A stretch of DNA of 64,000 bases from JAPWJZ01 sp965279315 (GTDB taxonomy: Bacteria; Pseudomonadota; Alphaproteobacteria; Micavibrionales; UBA2020). The notes beneath the pieces were generated by a model. That model saw nothing but the letters and a program-made list of their open reading frames with translations, did not search any database and was not told where the DNA came from. Position numbers and translations under genes: made by a program. The stretch covers positions 2,294,001 through 2,358,000 of the forward strand of contig OZ257145.1 in NCBI GenBank assembly GCA_965279315.1. Direction: 5' to 3'. This document shows positions 1 through 7,826 of the stretch, piece after piece; positions within the stretch are counted from its first letter, which is position 1, and every line of letters begins with the position of its first letter.

Positions 1-1070
1 GACAGTTGCGATAGGAAGAGGGAGGTCAGCCCCAGTTTATATCCCATCCGCACCGCACGCCGCATCAACCGCCGTGTGACATAGCCGGCGTCGATATTGG
101 CGGGCAGGGCGCCGTCGTTGATCAGGAATGTGGCGGCACGGGTATGGTCGAGGATGACACGGAATTCCTTTTGCGCGCTGTCATATTTGCGTCCCGTCAG
201 CTGTTCCAGCTTGCGGATCGGTGACGTAAAAAACGCGGTCCGGTAAATATCGGCATCGCCATTGACCGCAGCGGCGATACGCTCCAGCCCGCCGCCGTAA
301 TCGATGTTCGGTTTCGGCAGGGCGACAAAGCCGTTATCCGTTTTCTTGTGCGACATAAAGACGTTGTTGCCGATTTCAAGGAAGCGCGGCGTTTCTGTCG
401 CGGGATGGTCGAGCGGATCGCCCGACGGGTTGAAATCGAAAAACATTTCGCTGTCAGGGCCGCCGGGCTCGCCGACGGGCATGTTGCCGGGCTTGCCAGC
501 GCGGCTCCACCAGTTTTCATTTTCATCGTACAGGAATATCTTCCCGCCGCGTGACGCGCCGTATTTCCACGGTTCGGGTTCGACAACCGGATCAATGCCG
601 ATCTTGCGGAACAGTTCCTGCCAGATGCCGATGGCGACGTCATCGCGCCCGATACCGATACTTGGGTTGCCCTGATACACGCTGATGTAAAGCCGGTTCG
701 GGTCCATGCCGAGCGTGCCCACCTGCCATTCCCAGATGTAATGCAGCTGGTCGCGTTTGTAGGTTTCGGTATCGGCACCGAAGGCCCAGCGCCCCGTCAT
801 CTCAAAAAACGTCAGGTGCGAATTGTCGCCGACGATATCGATATCGCCGGTGCGCAGGCATTTCTGCACATTCGCCACATGGTTGCCGGACGGGTGCTTT
901 TCTCCCAGCAGGTACGGGATCATCGGCTGCATGCCGCTGCCGGTGAAAAGGGTGGTCGGATCGTTTTCCGGCAGCAGCCCGGATGACGGCACGATCACGG
1001 CACCTTTGTCCCGCATGAAATGCAGGAATGAATTGCGCAGGTCGTTCGGGTTATTGATGTTATTTTTCAT
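1..1070 (-). CDS. alaS: Alanine--tRNA ligase, partial (C-terminus beyond left edge)
   Basis: Attaches alanine to tRNA-Ala in the cytoplasm. About 356 N-terminal codons are visible and read without a stop to the window edge. The class II catalytic domain shows FTGSGMQPMIPYLLGEK, FFEMTGRWAFG, MPVGEPGGPDSEMF and the motif 3 region DYGGGLERIAAA, then MRRAVRMGYKLG. The first motif departs from the usual proteobacterial FTNAGM, and the usual CGPCSE segment is replaced by EPGGPDSE. From memory this resembles AlaS of Patescibacteria (CPR) more than the normal alphaproteobacterial enzyme. The ATG start lacks a clear Shine-Dalgarno sequence. It lies downstream of a Sel1-repeat gene and of a possible alanine-rich leader. 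Confidence 0.92.
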   Translation of the reverse strand, partial: MKNNINNPNDLRNSFLHFMRDKGAVIVPSSGLLPENDPTTLFTGSGMQPMIPYLLGEKHPSGNHVANVQKCLRTGDIDIVGDNSHLTFFEMTGRWAFGADTETYKRDQLHYIWEWQVGTLGMDPNRLYISVYQGNPSIGIGRDDVAIGIWQELFRKIGIDPVVEPEPWKYGASRGGKIFLYDENENWWSRAGKPGNMPVGEPGGPDSEMFFDFNPSGDPLDHPATETPRFLEIGNNVFMSHKKTDNGFVALPKPNIDYGGGLERIAAAVNGDADIYRTAFFTSPIRKLEQLTGRKYDSAQKEFRVILDHTRAATFLINDGALPANIDAGYVTRRLMRRAVRMGYKLGLTSLFLSQL

Positions 1071-1124
1071 GGTCCACAGCTTTCATGATAGCGGCGGACA
1101 AACTGTTTCGGGAGTGAAGAATTT

Positions 1125-1259
1125 GCCAGCCATATTAAAGGATAAAGGGCTGGCAGGGGCTTTGATCTATCCGCTGGCAGCCATGCGCGCACGCGCTGCC
1201 GCCGCCGCATTGATGCGGGTGGGGGATGTTGAGCGGATGATGTTGCCAATGTTTTTCAT
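1125..1259 (-). promoter_or_regulatory. Possible alanine-rich leader ORF and competing hairpins before alaS
   Basis: A 30-codon ORF (1259 down to 1167) begins 9 bases after the Sel1 gene and contains a run of five consecutive alanine codons followed by further alanine codons, ending INAAAAARARMAASG. Downstream lies a perfect 7-bp stem (1148-1154 with 1125-1131, 16-nt loop). A segment inside the leader (1173-1178, GCCAGC on the coding strand) is complementary to the same 3' arm, so the two pairings exclude each other. This resembles ribosome-mediated attenuation of an aminoacyl-tRNA synthetase gene. Against it: no clear Shine-Dalgarno for the leader and no U-tract after the hairpin. Regulation is inference. 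Confidence 0.35.
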
Positions 1260-1267
1260 GATTTTAT

Positions 1268-2212
1268 TTAAACATAACTCTGCGCCGGTGGCAAGGGAAT
1301 TGCCTCCGGCTTCCAAGCCGCAATGAATTTGTCGGCTTCTTTCAGCTGTGTTTTCGTCAGGCGCGATGCGACTTCGTCGCGTTCCTTGGCGGCATCGAGG
1401 CCGTCGGCAATGCCGAGGCTGAACCATATATAGGATTGCACATCGTCCTTCGGCACGCCGTCGCCAACCGCGTACATGACGCCCAGTTTGCATTTTGCCT
1501 GATTGAAGCCGTTGTTCGCGGCCATCAAAAACCAGCCCGCAGCTTTTTCAGCGTCGCGCGGCACGCCCATGCCCTTCAGGTATAATTCGCCAAGGTTATC
1601 CATCGCGCCCGTGCTGCCCAGCGCCGCGCCCAGGCGGAACCAGTTATGCGCGGCGGTCAGGTCCTTGGCCACGCCACGGCCCAGGATGTGGAGGATGCCG
1701 AGGTTGTTGTGGGCGAGGCGGTCGCCCTTTTCTGCGGCTTTTCGGTAGAGGGCGGCGGCCTGCTTTTCGTTTTCCGGCACGCCGCGGCCTTCCAGGAACA
1801 GGCCGGCCAGTTTGTTGATCGCTTCCGCGTTTTCGGCGCTCGCGTATTTCTGCAAAATTGACAGCGTCGCGTTATCCACCAAAGCTTCCTCGGGCGGGTA
1901 GCCGCGCGACAGGGCGAATTTGATCCCTTGCGGCAGCACCTCGCGGCCCATGGCGGTCAGGATGTAGCCGGTGGTCAGGTCGTTCAGGGCGCGGGCGGCG
2001 CGGCCGGCGTGGTCGTCGGGCAGGGTGGCCTTTTGCTCCGCCGCCAGACCCATGCGGGCGAGCTGGGCGAGGAAATGACCGTTGGCGGAATCCTTTTGCG
2101 CCAGTATCTGGGCATCGGCCTGACCCTGCAGGCAGGCCTGCAGCACAGACAGGTCGGCGGGCTTCAGCGCCCAGATCAGCGCCAGCAAAATGCGTTTATC
2201 GTCTTCGGTCAC
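1268..2212 (-). CDS. Sel1-repeat (TPR-like) protein
   Basis: A 314-residue protein with several Sel1-like repeats in its second half (AINKLAGLFLEGRGVPENEK, AHNNLGILHILGRGVAKD, AMDNLGELYLKGMGVPRD, AKCKLGVMYAVGDGVPKDD). Sel1 repeats are alpha-solenoids used as protein-interaction scaffolds; no enzymatic role is visible. The GTG start is chosen because GGAGG lies 7 bases upstream; a TTG 13 codons earlier lacks this. No signal peptide is seen with this start, so it is probably cytoplasmic. It is the first of three Sel1 proteins in the window, lies directly upstream of alaS on the same strand, and follows closely behind an intrinsic terminator that may act as an attenuator. The partner is unknown. 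Confidence 0.88.
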   Translation of the reverse strand: MTEDDKRILLALIWALKPADLSVLQACLQGQADAQILAQKDSANGHFLAQLARMGLAAEQKATLPDDHAGRAARALNDLTTGYILTAMGREVLPQGIKFALSRGYPPEEALVDNATLSILQKYASAENAEAINKLAGLFLEGRGVPENEKQAAALYRKAAEKGDRLAHNNLGILHILGRGVAKDLTAAHNWFRLGAALGSTGAMDNLGELYLKGMGVPRDAEKAAGWFLMAANNGFNQAKCKLGVMYAVGDGVPKDDVQSYIWFSLGIADGLDAAKERDEVASRLTKTQLKEADKFIAAWKPEAIPLPPAQSYV

Positions 2213-2254
2213 GGTGTCCTCCGTCTGGCAGACTATCAGCGCGGGGGACAAAGC

Positions 2255-2286
2255 AAAACCCCCGGACTGTGCGTCCGGGGGTTTTT
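2255..2286 (-). terminator. Intrinsic terminator hairpin upstream of the Sel1 gene
   Basis: A perfect 9-bp GC-rich stem (2259-2267 with 2273-2281) and 5-nt loop is flanked by an A run on one side and a T run on the other, so it could stop transcripts in both directions. On the minus strand it ends the structured RNA that begins near 2471 and sits only about 43 bases before the start of the Sel1 gene. Confidence 0.75.
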
Positions 2287-2471
2287 CAATTTTTGGGTAA
2301 CCAAGTGGGGTTTTGGGGTTTCAGGGGAGTTTAGCTGCCTGCTTGATTACCCTGGCAGACCGAAGTCCACCAATCTCGAATTCTGTTTGCCGCTTGATTT
2401 GTCTTACTGAAGTGATTGCAGATTAATCTGTAAGCGATTCAAAAGGCAAGCAGAATTTGTTTTGTAACTAG
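2255..2471 (-). ncRNA. Candidate structured RNA: small RNA or cis-acting leader
   Basis: The gap between bcp and the Sel1 gene folds, on the minus strand, into a series of hairpins: an outer 13-bp arm with one mismatch (2445-2457 with 2379-2391) enclosing smaller pairings and a 12-bp palindrome (2419-2430); a 7-bp stem with a UUCG loop (2354-2371); an 11-bp stem (2342-2352 with 2295-2305); and the terminator at 2255-2286. A sigma70-like promoter is possible just upstream (TTGCAG at 2500-2505, 17-base spacer, TAATGT at 2477-2482). Segment 2307-2314 is complementary over 8 bases to the 3' part of the terminator, giving a possible antiterminator. I recognise no known RNA family. Confidence 0.5.
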
Positions 2472-2579
2472 GCGTTACATTACATAACCAGTCACGATTC
2501 TGCAAGCTGAATCCGCAAGAATTTTCGTTGACAAAAACAGTTAAAAATTAACTTTAACTAACTTGTTCAATATATTGTT

Positions 2580-3044
2580 TTATTTTAACTTTTTGACTTC
2601 GGCTAAGACCTCTTCGGCATGGCCTGCGGCCTTCACATTCCGCCAGATGTGGCGGATGACACCGTCGGCATCAACAAGGTATGTGGCGCGTTCAATGCCC
2701 ATATAGGTCTTGCCGTAGTTTTTCTTCTCGACCCATGTGCCAAAGGATTCGCAGATGCTGCCATCATTGTCGCTGATAAGGGTGAAGGGCAGTTCGAATT
2801 TCTTGGTGAACTTCTCGTGAGACTTGAGGTCGTCCTTGGAAACCCCGAAAACCTTTGCATTCATTTTGGTGAATTTGGGCAGGTTGTCGCGGAAGGCGCA
2901 GGCCTCGATGGTGCAGCCGGGGGTGTCATCCTTGGGGTAAAAGTAAATGACGGCGTTCGACCCTTTCAGGTCTTTCGCGCTGATCGGGCCTTTGTCGGTT
3001 TCGCCCTTGAACGCGGGCAGTTTGTCGCCTACTTCCAATGTCAT
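2580..3044 (-). CDS. bcp: Thioredoxin-dependent thiol peroxidase (Bcp/PrxQ)
   Basis: Reduces hydrogen peroxide and organic hydroperoxides using thioredoxin as electron donor; cytoplasmic. The 154-residue length is normal for the family. The peroxidatic cysteine is Cys44 in DDTPGCTIEA, with the resolving cysteine Cys49 five residues later, as in PrxQ-type atypical 2-Cys enzymes. The FYPKDDTPGC active-site context and the C-terminal YLVDADGVIRHIW strand are typical. Its start overlaps the stop of the upstream gene (3041-3823) by four bases, so the two are probably translationally coupled. Confidence 0.95.
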   Translation of the reverse strand: MTLEVGDKLPAFKGETDKGPISAKDLKGSNAVIYFYPKDDTPGCTIEACAFRDNLPKFTKMNAKVFGVSKDDLKSHEKFTKKFELPFTLISDNDGSICESFGTWVEKKNYGKTYMGIERATYLVDADGVIRHIWRNVKAAGHAEEVLAEVKKLK

Positions 3045-3823
3045 TTCGTTTTCTCCTGATGTTCCGGTTGCGTGGCATCGATGATGAAGCCGCCGAAGGA
3101 TTGCTGGCCATCCGGCATCGCCTTCTGTAGCGCGTCGTAATCCGGCACGGCCGAGGTGCGGAGCATGAAGGGGATGCCTTCCTTGCCGATGCGGTTAATG
3201 GTCTGCTCAAGCGTTTCGTTCTTGGCCGTTACATCGTCGAGGTAATAGACGAAATATTCGACCGACTTCAACATGTTGCCAAGCTTGGTGATTGTTTCCT
3301 GCGGATAGCTGAGGGATGTACGGCGCAGGCCCAGCACGACCCAGTATTGCTGTTCGAAATAGCCGCGCAACCCGTTGGTCAGGGGGCTGAGGCCGTCAAT
3401 GTCGGGTGCCTTGCTGAGGTAATCTATATATATGTCGTTAACTGTGCTGGTGTTTTCGACCCAGGGCTTGATCGAGACTGCCATTGCATCGAAAAGCGGC
3501 GACAGTTTCGCCGGCAGGGTTTCCATCTTGAACAGCGGCATGGATGATTGCTGCGCGAGGCCAACGGGCGGAATAGGGGAAGGCGTGATAGCGACAGGAT
3601 CGGCCGCAATATCTCCCGCCCAGAAAATGCCGGAGGCTGTGTCGTCATTTTTGACGGCGGCGACATCCTCTTGCCGCAAAACCAGCGTATAGGCGGTCAT
3701 GGTCGTTTTATGCGTCACAAAGGGCTTGGGCTGCATATCGTCCCATGCGTTGTAACCGATGATGCCCGCAAGGATCAGCAATCCCGCCGCCACGATCCTT
3801 TTATCGGTTTTCTTACGCCACAT
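3041..3823 (-). CDS. Membrane-anchored protein of unknown function
   Basis: A 260-residue protein with a single N-terminal hydrophobic segment (about residues 10-25, AAGLLILAGIIGYNAW) and a large, probably periplasmic remainder. I do not recognise a family. The last third (YFVYYLDDVTAKNETLEQTI, then FMLRTSAVPDY) could be a folded alpha/beta domain. The ATG at 3823 is chosen because GGAGG lies five bases upstream; an in-frame ATG four codons earlier would overlap that site. It is encoded just before bcp with a 4-base overlap, suggesting co-expression with peroxide defence, but no direct link can be shown. Confidence 0.75.
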   Translation of the reverse strand: MWRKKTDKRIVAAGLLILAGIIGYNAWDDMQPKPFVTHKTTMTAYTLVLRQEDVAAVKNDDTASGIFWAGDIAADPVAITPSPIPPVGLAQQSSMPLFKMETLPAKLSPLFDAMAVSIKPWVENTSTVNDIYIDYLSKAPDIDGLSPLTNGLRGYFEQQYWVVLGLRRTSLSYPQETITKLGNMLKSVEYFVYYLDDVTAKNETLEQTINRIGKEGIPFMLRTSAVPDYDALQKAMPDGQQSFGGFIIDATQPEHQEKTK

Positions 3824-3900
3824 CGTCGCCTCCAAGCCGTTAATCCGTTACGATTATTGGCGATTTCGCGATTGAATACAACCGCGAGCCCCCGAAACCT

Positions 3901-3929
3901 TTGCCTTTTTCGATAATATCGACTATATA
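3901..3929 (+). promoter_or_regulatory. Sigma70-type promoter for rlmN
   Basis: TTGCCT at 3901-3906, a 17-base spacer and TATATA at 3924-3929. Transcription would start near 3936, about 20 bases before the rlmN ATG. Confidence 0.6.
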
Positions 3930-3954
3930 AGTCTCCGAAAGGTCTGGTTACCCT

Positions 3955-5115
3955 ATGAGTATCGCATCACATGCTGGCAAATTCGCCGCCCCCCGCACCG
4001 ACGCGCAGGGTCGTATTCCGCTGATCGGGCTGAACCCCGACGAGCTGAAAGAGGTGCTGTCGATCCACAACCTGCCGGGTTTCCGCTCCAAGCAGATCTG
4101 GCATTGGCTGTACCATCGCGGCGTGCGCGATTTCGAAAGCATGGCCAACCTGCCCAAAGACCTGCGCGCGACACTGACCGAAAAATACTCGATCGAGCGC
4201 CCGAAACTGATCACCGAACAGAAATCCGAAGACGGCACGATCAAATGGCTGCTCGGCATGTCGGACGGCCAGCAGGTGGAGGCTGTGTTTATCCCCGAAG
4301 CGAAGCGCGGGACATTGTGCGTTTCGTCGCAGGTCGGCTGCACGCTCACCTGCAAATTCTGCCATACCGGCACGCAGCCGCTGGTGCGTAACCTCGGCGC
4401 GAACGAAATTCTGCAGCAGATCATGTTCGCCCGCGACGCGCTCGACGAATGGCCGGCGAAGGACAAAAAAGACGAAGGCCGCGACCTGACCAATATCGTG
4501 ATGATGGGCATGGGCGAACCGCTGTATAACTACGAGAACGTCGCCAAGGCGCTGAAAATTTGCATGGATGAAGAAGGCCTTGGCATTTCCAAGCGCCGCA
4601 TTACGCTCTCGACCTCCGGCGTTGTGCCCCAGATCGTGCAATGCGGGGAAGAGCTCAACGTCAACCTGGCCATTTCGCTCCATGCGGCGTCGAACGAACT
4701 GCGCTCCTCGATCATGCCGATCAACAACAAATACCCGCTGGAGGAATTGCTGGCCGCCTGCCGCGATTATCCGGGCCTGTCGGAAAACCGCCGCATCACG
4801 TTTGAATACGTGATGCTGAAGGATGTGAACGACAGTGACGAGCAGGCGCATTCGCTGGCGAACCTGCTGCGCGCCATCCCTTGCAAGATCAACCTGATCC
4901 CGTTTAATTCGTGGCCGGGCAGCGGTTATGAATGTTCATCCGGCAACCGCATCGACAGCTTTGCCAGAATATTGGAAGAGGCGGGCTATGATGCGCCTGT
5001 CCGCCGCGCGCGGGGCGCCGATATCCTTGCCGCCTGCGGCCAGCTGAAATCGGAAAGCCAGCGTGTGCGCGTGACTTCCCCTGTAAAATCCGACGATACT
5101 GGCAAAACGGCCTGA
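3955..5115 (+). CDS. rlmN: Dual-specificity 23S rRNA/tRNA (adenine-C2) methyltransferase RlmN
   Basis: Radical-SAM enzyme that methylates C2 of A2503 in 23S rRNA and of A37 in some tRNAs. The 386-residue protein carries the CxxxCxxC iron-sulfur motif at Cys129, Cys133 and Cys136 (GCTLTCKFCHTG) and the catalytic C-terminal cysteine near residue 362 (DILAACGQL). The GMGEPLYNYENV stretch that binds SAM is also present. The N-terminal accessory domain (GFRSKQIWHWLYHRGV) is intact and the length is normal. It is a single gene behind a recognisable promoter and divergent from the bcp pair. Confidence 0.97.
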   Translation: MSIASHAGKFAAPRTDAQGRIPLIGLNPDELKEVLSIHNLPGFRSKQIWHWLYHRGVRDFESMANLPKDLRATLTEKYSIERPKLITEQKSEDGTIKWLLGMSDGQQVEAVFIPEAKRGTLCVSSQVGCTLTCKFCHTGTQPLVRNLGANEILQQIMFARDALDEWPAKDKKDEGRDLTNIVMMGMGEPLYNYENVAKALKICMDEEGLGISKRRITLSTSGVVPQIVQCGEELNVNLAISLHAASNELRSSIMPINNKYPLEELLAACRDYPGLSENRRITFEYVMLKDVNDSDEQAHSLANLLRAIPCKINLIPFNSWPGSGYECSSGNRIDSFARILEEAGYDAPVRRARGADILAACGQLKSESQRVRVTSPVKSDDTGKTA

Positions 5116-5193
5116 TCCCCGCATAAACCCGCTATTCATTCCCATCTGTCTTTCGCTATGATGGATGCGGAATTATATGCAGGAATACATTTA

Positions 5194-6297
5194 ATGGTCG
5201 ATCAGCCGCAGCCGCCAAAACAACCGCCTTCTCCCGCCGCCAAGGCTGTGCCGCCCGTCAGCGCATCCAAGAAACAGGGCGCGCAAATCCTCATTTATGC
5301 GGTCATTGTTTTTTTCGTGGTTGCGGGACTGATGATGATCCCCGCCGTGCGTCATGCGATTTTCGGCGGCGGTGGCGGCGACGCGGTATCGGATGTCGCG
5401 GCTATCGCCTTGCCCGGCAAACCGCTTGTTGAAAAACCGCGCAGCGCCCTGCCCATGGGGGCCTATACCCAGTATTTCGGCGAACGCAAAAGCTTCGCGA
5501 TCGAGGAAAATAACACCAAGCGTTTCCAGTACTATTACCTGGTGAAGCCGCAGAAACCTGTCGCCGGCGAAAAATATCCGCTGGTCGTTTTCCTGCATGA
5601 CGAAAAAGGCATCGCGGACGGCGCTGTTCAGCTGATGAGCCTGCGCAGCAAGCTGCCGCCGTTCTACCTGCTGATCCCGCAGGCGCCCGACAAAAAAACC
5701 TGGGCCGTGCCGGACAGGTATACCGGACAGGAATTCGGCAAGACGAAGCTGGCCGCGCAATGGACGTCGAAAAAATTCCCCGAGGCGCGCCAGACATTGC
5801 AGGATGTGCTGATCCTCGTCTCGCGCCTGCTGCCGGAAACGCAGATCGATGATGGTCGCGTCTATGCCATGGGCTGTGGCGAAGGCGGTATCGGTGCTTA
5901 TGGCGCAATTGCAAAGTATTCGGAATTTTTCGCAGGCGCGCTTGTCGCCAGCGGCATCTGGAGTTTTGGCGATGCGCCGAAAATGGCGCATACACCGCTG
6001 GTTATTTTCCATGGCACCAAGGACAAGGTGACGGATGTGATTGCGGCGCAGGGCATGGCGCAGGTGGTCAAGCAGCTGGGTGGTAGCGTGTTTTTCAGCG
6101 AACTGCCTGACCTCGCCCGCAACTGTGCAGATCCGCGCCTCTACAGCGCGGCTGCAATCAGCTGGTTGTTCGGCCAGCGCAAGACATCGGCGGCTGTGCC
6201 GCAGGCGCCGCCAGAAGACGGCCTGCAGCCCGCAGGCTATATGGGTGAAATGGCGCCGCCATCGCCGGCGCCCGTTGCGCCGCCGACCAAGCCCTAA
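5194..6297 (+). CDS. Membrane-anchored alpha/beta-hydrolase-like protein, probably inactive
   Basis: A 367-residue protein: proline-rich cytoplasmic N-terminus, one membrane segment (about 31-50), an alpha/beta-hydrolase domain (about 110-335) and a proline-rich tail. The fold resembles the dienelactone hydrolase/phospholipase-carboxylesterase group (YYYLVKPQ...YPLVVFLHDEKG; PLVIFHGTKDKV). The nucleophile elbow, normally GxSxGG, reads GCGEGG (227-232) with Gly229 in the serine position. The usual GHN histidine region reads ARN (Arg309). Only the acid, Asp277, is kept. It may be a binding or regulatory protein. The start at 5194 is chosen for AGGAA eight bases upstream; an ATG at 5158 is possible. 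Confidence 0.8.
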   Translation: MVDQPQPPKQPPSPAAKAVPPVSASKKQGAQILIYAVIVFFVVAGLMMIPAVRHAIFGGGGGDAVSDVAAIALPGKPLVEKPRSALPMGAYTQYFGERKSFAIEENNTKRFQYYYLVKPQKPVAGEKYPLVVFLHDEKGIADGAVQLMSLRSKLPPFYLLIPQAPDKKTWAVPDRYTGQEFGKTKLAAQWTSKKFPEARQTLQDVLILVSRLLPETQIDDGRVYAMGCGEGGIGAYGAIAKYSEFFAGALVASGIWSFGDAPKMAHTPLVIFHGTKDKVTDVIAAQGMAQVVKQLGGSVFFSELPDLARNCADPRLYSAAAISWLFGQRKTSAAVPQAPPEDGLQPAGYMGEMAPPSPAPVAPPTKP

Positions 6298-7181
6298 GCC
6301 GGTAATCTTCTGCGGAACAGCGACGGCCCGAATTCGACCATCAGGATGGCAAAGATAATCAGGCCGCAGCCGGTCGCGCTTGAGGCTGTCAGTTTATCGC
6401 CCATCAGCCAGATGCCGAACATGGCGGCGAAGACGGATTCACCGCTCATGATCACGGCGGAATCGGAAGCGGGGGTGTATTGCTGCGCCACGACCTGCAG
6501 CGTATAGGCGATGCCACCGGAAATGACGCCCGCATATAATATCGCCCAGCCTGCCTGCTGTATTGTGGCGAAGCCGGGGTTTTCAAAGACGCATGCCGCG
6601 ATGGTCGATACAAGGGTGATGCTGGCATATTGCAGCAGGCAGACACGGAATGGCGCCTGCCATTTCTGCATGATACGACCGATCAATGCGACCTGAAAAC
6701 CGAAGCCGACGGCGCAAAGCAGCACCATCGCATCGCCGCTGTTCATATGCGCCATATCAAGCCCGCCCGACAGCATGCCGATACCGGCAACCGACAGCAG
6801 GGCGGCGGGAAAAACAATCTTTGACAGTTTTTGTTTATAGACCACAGCGCAAATGATGGCGGTAAACAATACGTATAAACCTGTCAGGAAGCCCGCATTG
6901 GTGACTGTCGTGCGCACCAGCCCCGCCTGCTGGAACAGGACACCCGCCGCAAATGCAACGCAGAGCAGCGCAAGGTCGCGGAACACAGCTTTCCCAGGCG
7001 CAGGCCCGCGTTTCTGTTCACGCAAGGCGAGGGGGAGCACCAGCAGCGCGGAAATGCCAAACCGCGCCGCAACGAATGTATACGCGCCCACATGGTCCAT
7101 CGCGTCTTTTTGCGCAACGAACGCCGCGCCCCAGATGAGCGCGACGAGCAGCAATACGAGGTCAGCCTGCAAGCGTGTCAT
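6294..7181 (-). CDS. EamA/DMT-family transporter
   Basis: A 295-residue inner-membrane protein with about ten hydrophobic helices in two EamA halves. The N-terminal LLVALIWGAAFVAQKDAMDH signature is typical of drug/metabolite transporters that export amino acids, nucleosides or other small molecules by proton exchange. The substrate cannot be inferred. The gene converges on the preceding hydrolase-like gene with a 4-base overlap, and starts 3 bases after the stop of the upstream exported protein, so it is probably co-transcribed with genes 7185-8166. Confidence 0.93.
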   Translation of the reverse strand: MTRLQADLVLLLVALIWGAAFVAQKDAMDHVGAYTFVAARFGISALLVLPLALREQKRGPAPGKAVFRDLALLCVAFAAGVLFQQAGLVRTTVTNAGFLTGLYVLFTAIICAVVYKQKLSKIVFPAALLSVAGIGMLSGGLDMAHMNSGDAMVLLCAVGFGFQVALIGRIMQKWQAPFRVCLLQYASITLVSTIAACVFENPGFATIQQAGWAILYAGVISGGIAYTLQVVAQQYTPASDSAVIMSGESVFAAMFGIWLMGDKLTASSATGCGLIIFAILMVEFGPSLFRRRLPA

Positions 7182-7184
7182 GGG

Positions 7185-7826
7185 TTACGGCTGGATGAAG
7201 GATTGGGTGCATTCAGGGAAGGCTCCGGCGATCACCTTTGCCTGCCCGCCCGCGATCTGGCATTTTTCGACCAGCTTGTTCGCCTCTTCATCGTCGAAGA
7301 AAAACTCGCCGGCGACTTCGGGGTTGTAGCTGATGGTCAGCGTGCAGACCTTGAACAGTTCGGGCGTGACATCTTCCTTGTGGTCTTCCTTGGCCATGCA
7401 TTCCTTGTAATTCGCGGGGAATGTGTAATCGGTGTTATAAAACGTGAATTTGCAGTCGTATTCAAAGGCGGGCAGCACATCGGGCATGTGCTCGCGTTTG
7501 CAGCGCAGCTGCGTCATGCGCGTCAGGTCTTCGGAAGCTTCGTATTTGCAGGTGAATTTTTTCAGGAATTCGTAATGCGGCCCGCTCAGGCGGCAGGCGA
7601 GGTAATCCCTGGTCGCGTCGCCGTTGCCTTTGTCCTCGGGCACCAGGTACGTGCATTTCTGTTCGGTGATGGTTGTGTAGCGTGCGCCTTTTTTGCAGGT
7701 GGCGTAGCTGGCGGGAAGATTTGATTCTTCGGGCTTTGTTTCCGGCGTTTTCACATCTTCCGCATATGCGGCGGCGCTGAAAAACAGCATGGCTGCAAAA
7801 ACAAACAGGCGGATGAAATCAGTCAT
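7185..7826 (-). CDS. Exported cysteine-rich protein of unknown function
   Basis: A 213-residue protein with a clear signal peptide (hydrophobic core RLFVFAAMLFFSAAA, likely cleavage after AYA before EDV). The mature part has ten regularly spread cysteines, many in the pattern xCK or xCT, consistent with several disulfide bonds in the periplasm. I recognise no family. The gene begins inside the last codons of the VOC-family gene (8-base overlap) and is followed 3 bases later by the EamA transporter, so the three probably form an operon. Confidence 0.78.
   Translation of the reverse strand: MTDFIRLFVFAAMLFFSAAAYAEDVKTPETKPEESNLPASYATCKKGARYTTITEQKCTYLVPEDKGNGDATRDYLACRLSGPHYEFLKKFTCKYEASEDLTRMTQLRCKREHMPDVLPAFEYDCKFTFYNTDYTFPANYKECMAKEDHKEDVTPELFKVCTLTISYNPEVAGEFFFDDEEANKLVEKCQIAGGQAKVIAGAFPECTQSFIQP

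Noticed and set aside
2354..2371. Reading the UUCG hairpin region as a T-box antiterminator for alaS/Sel1
   Set aside because: The conserved T-box antiterminator sequence around TGGNACCGCG is absent, and T-boxes are rare in Proteobacteria.
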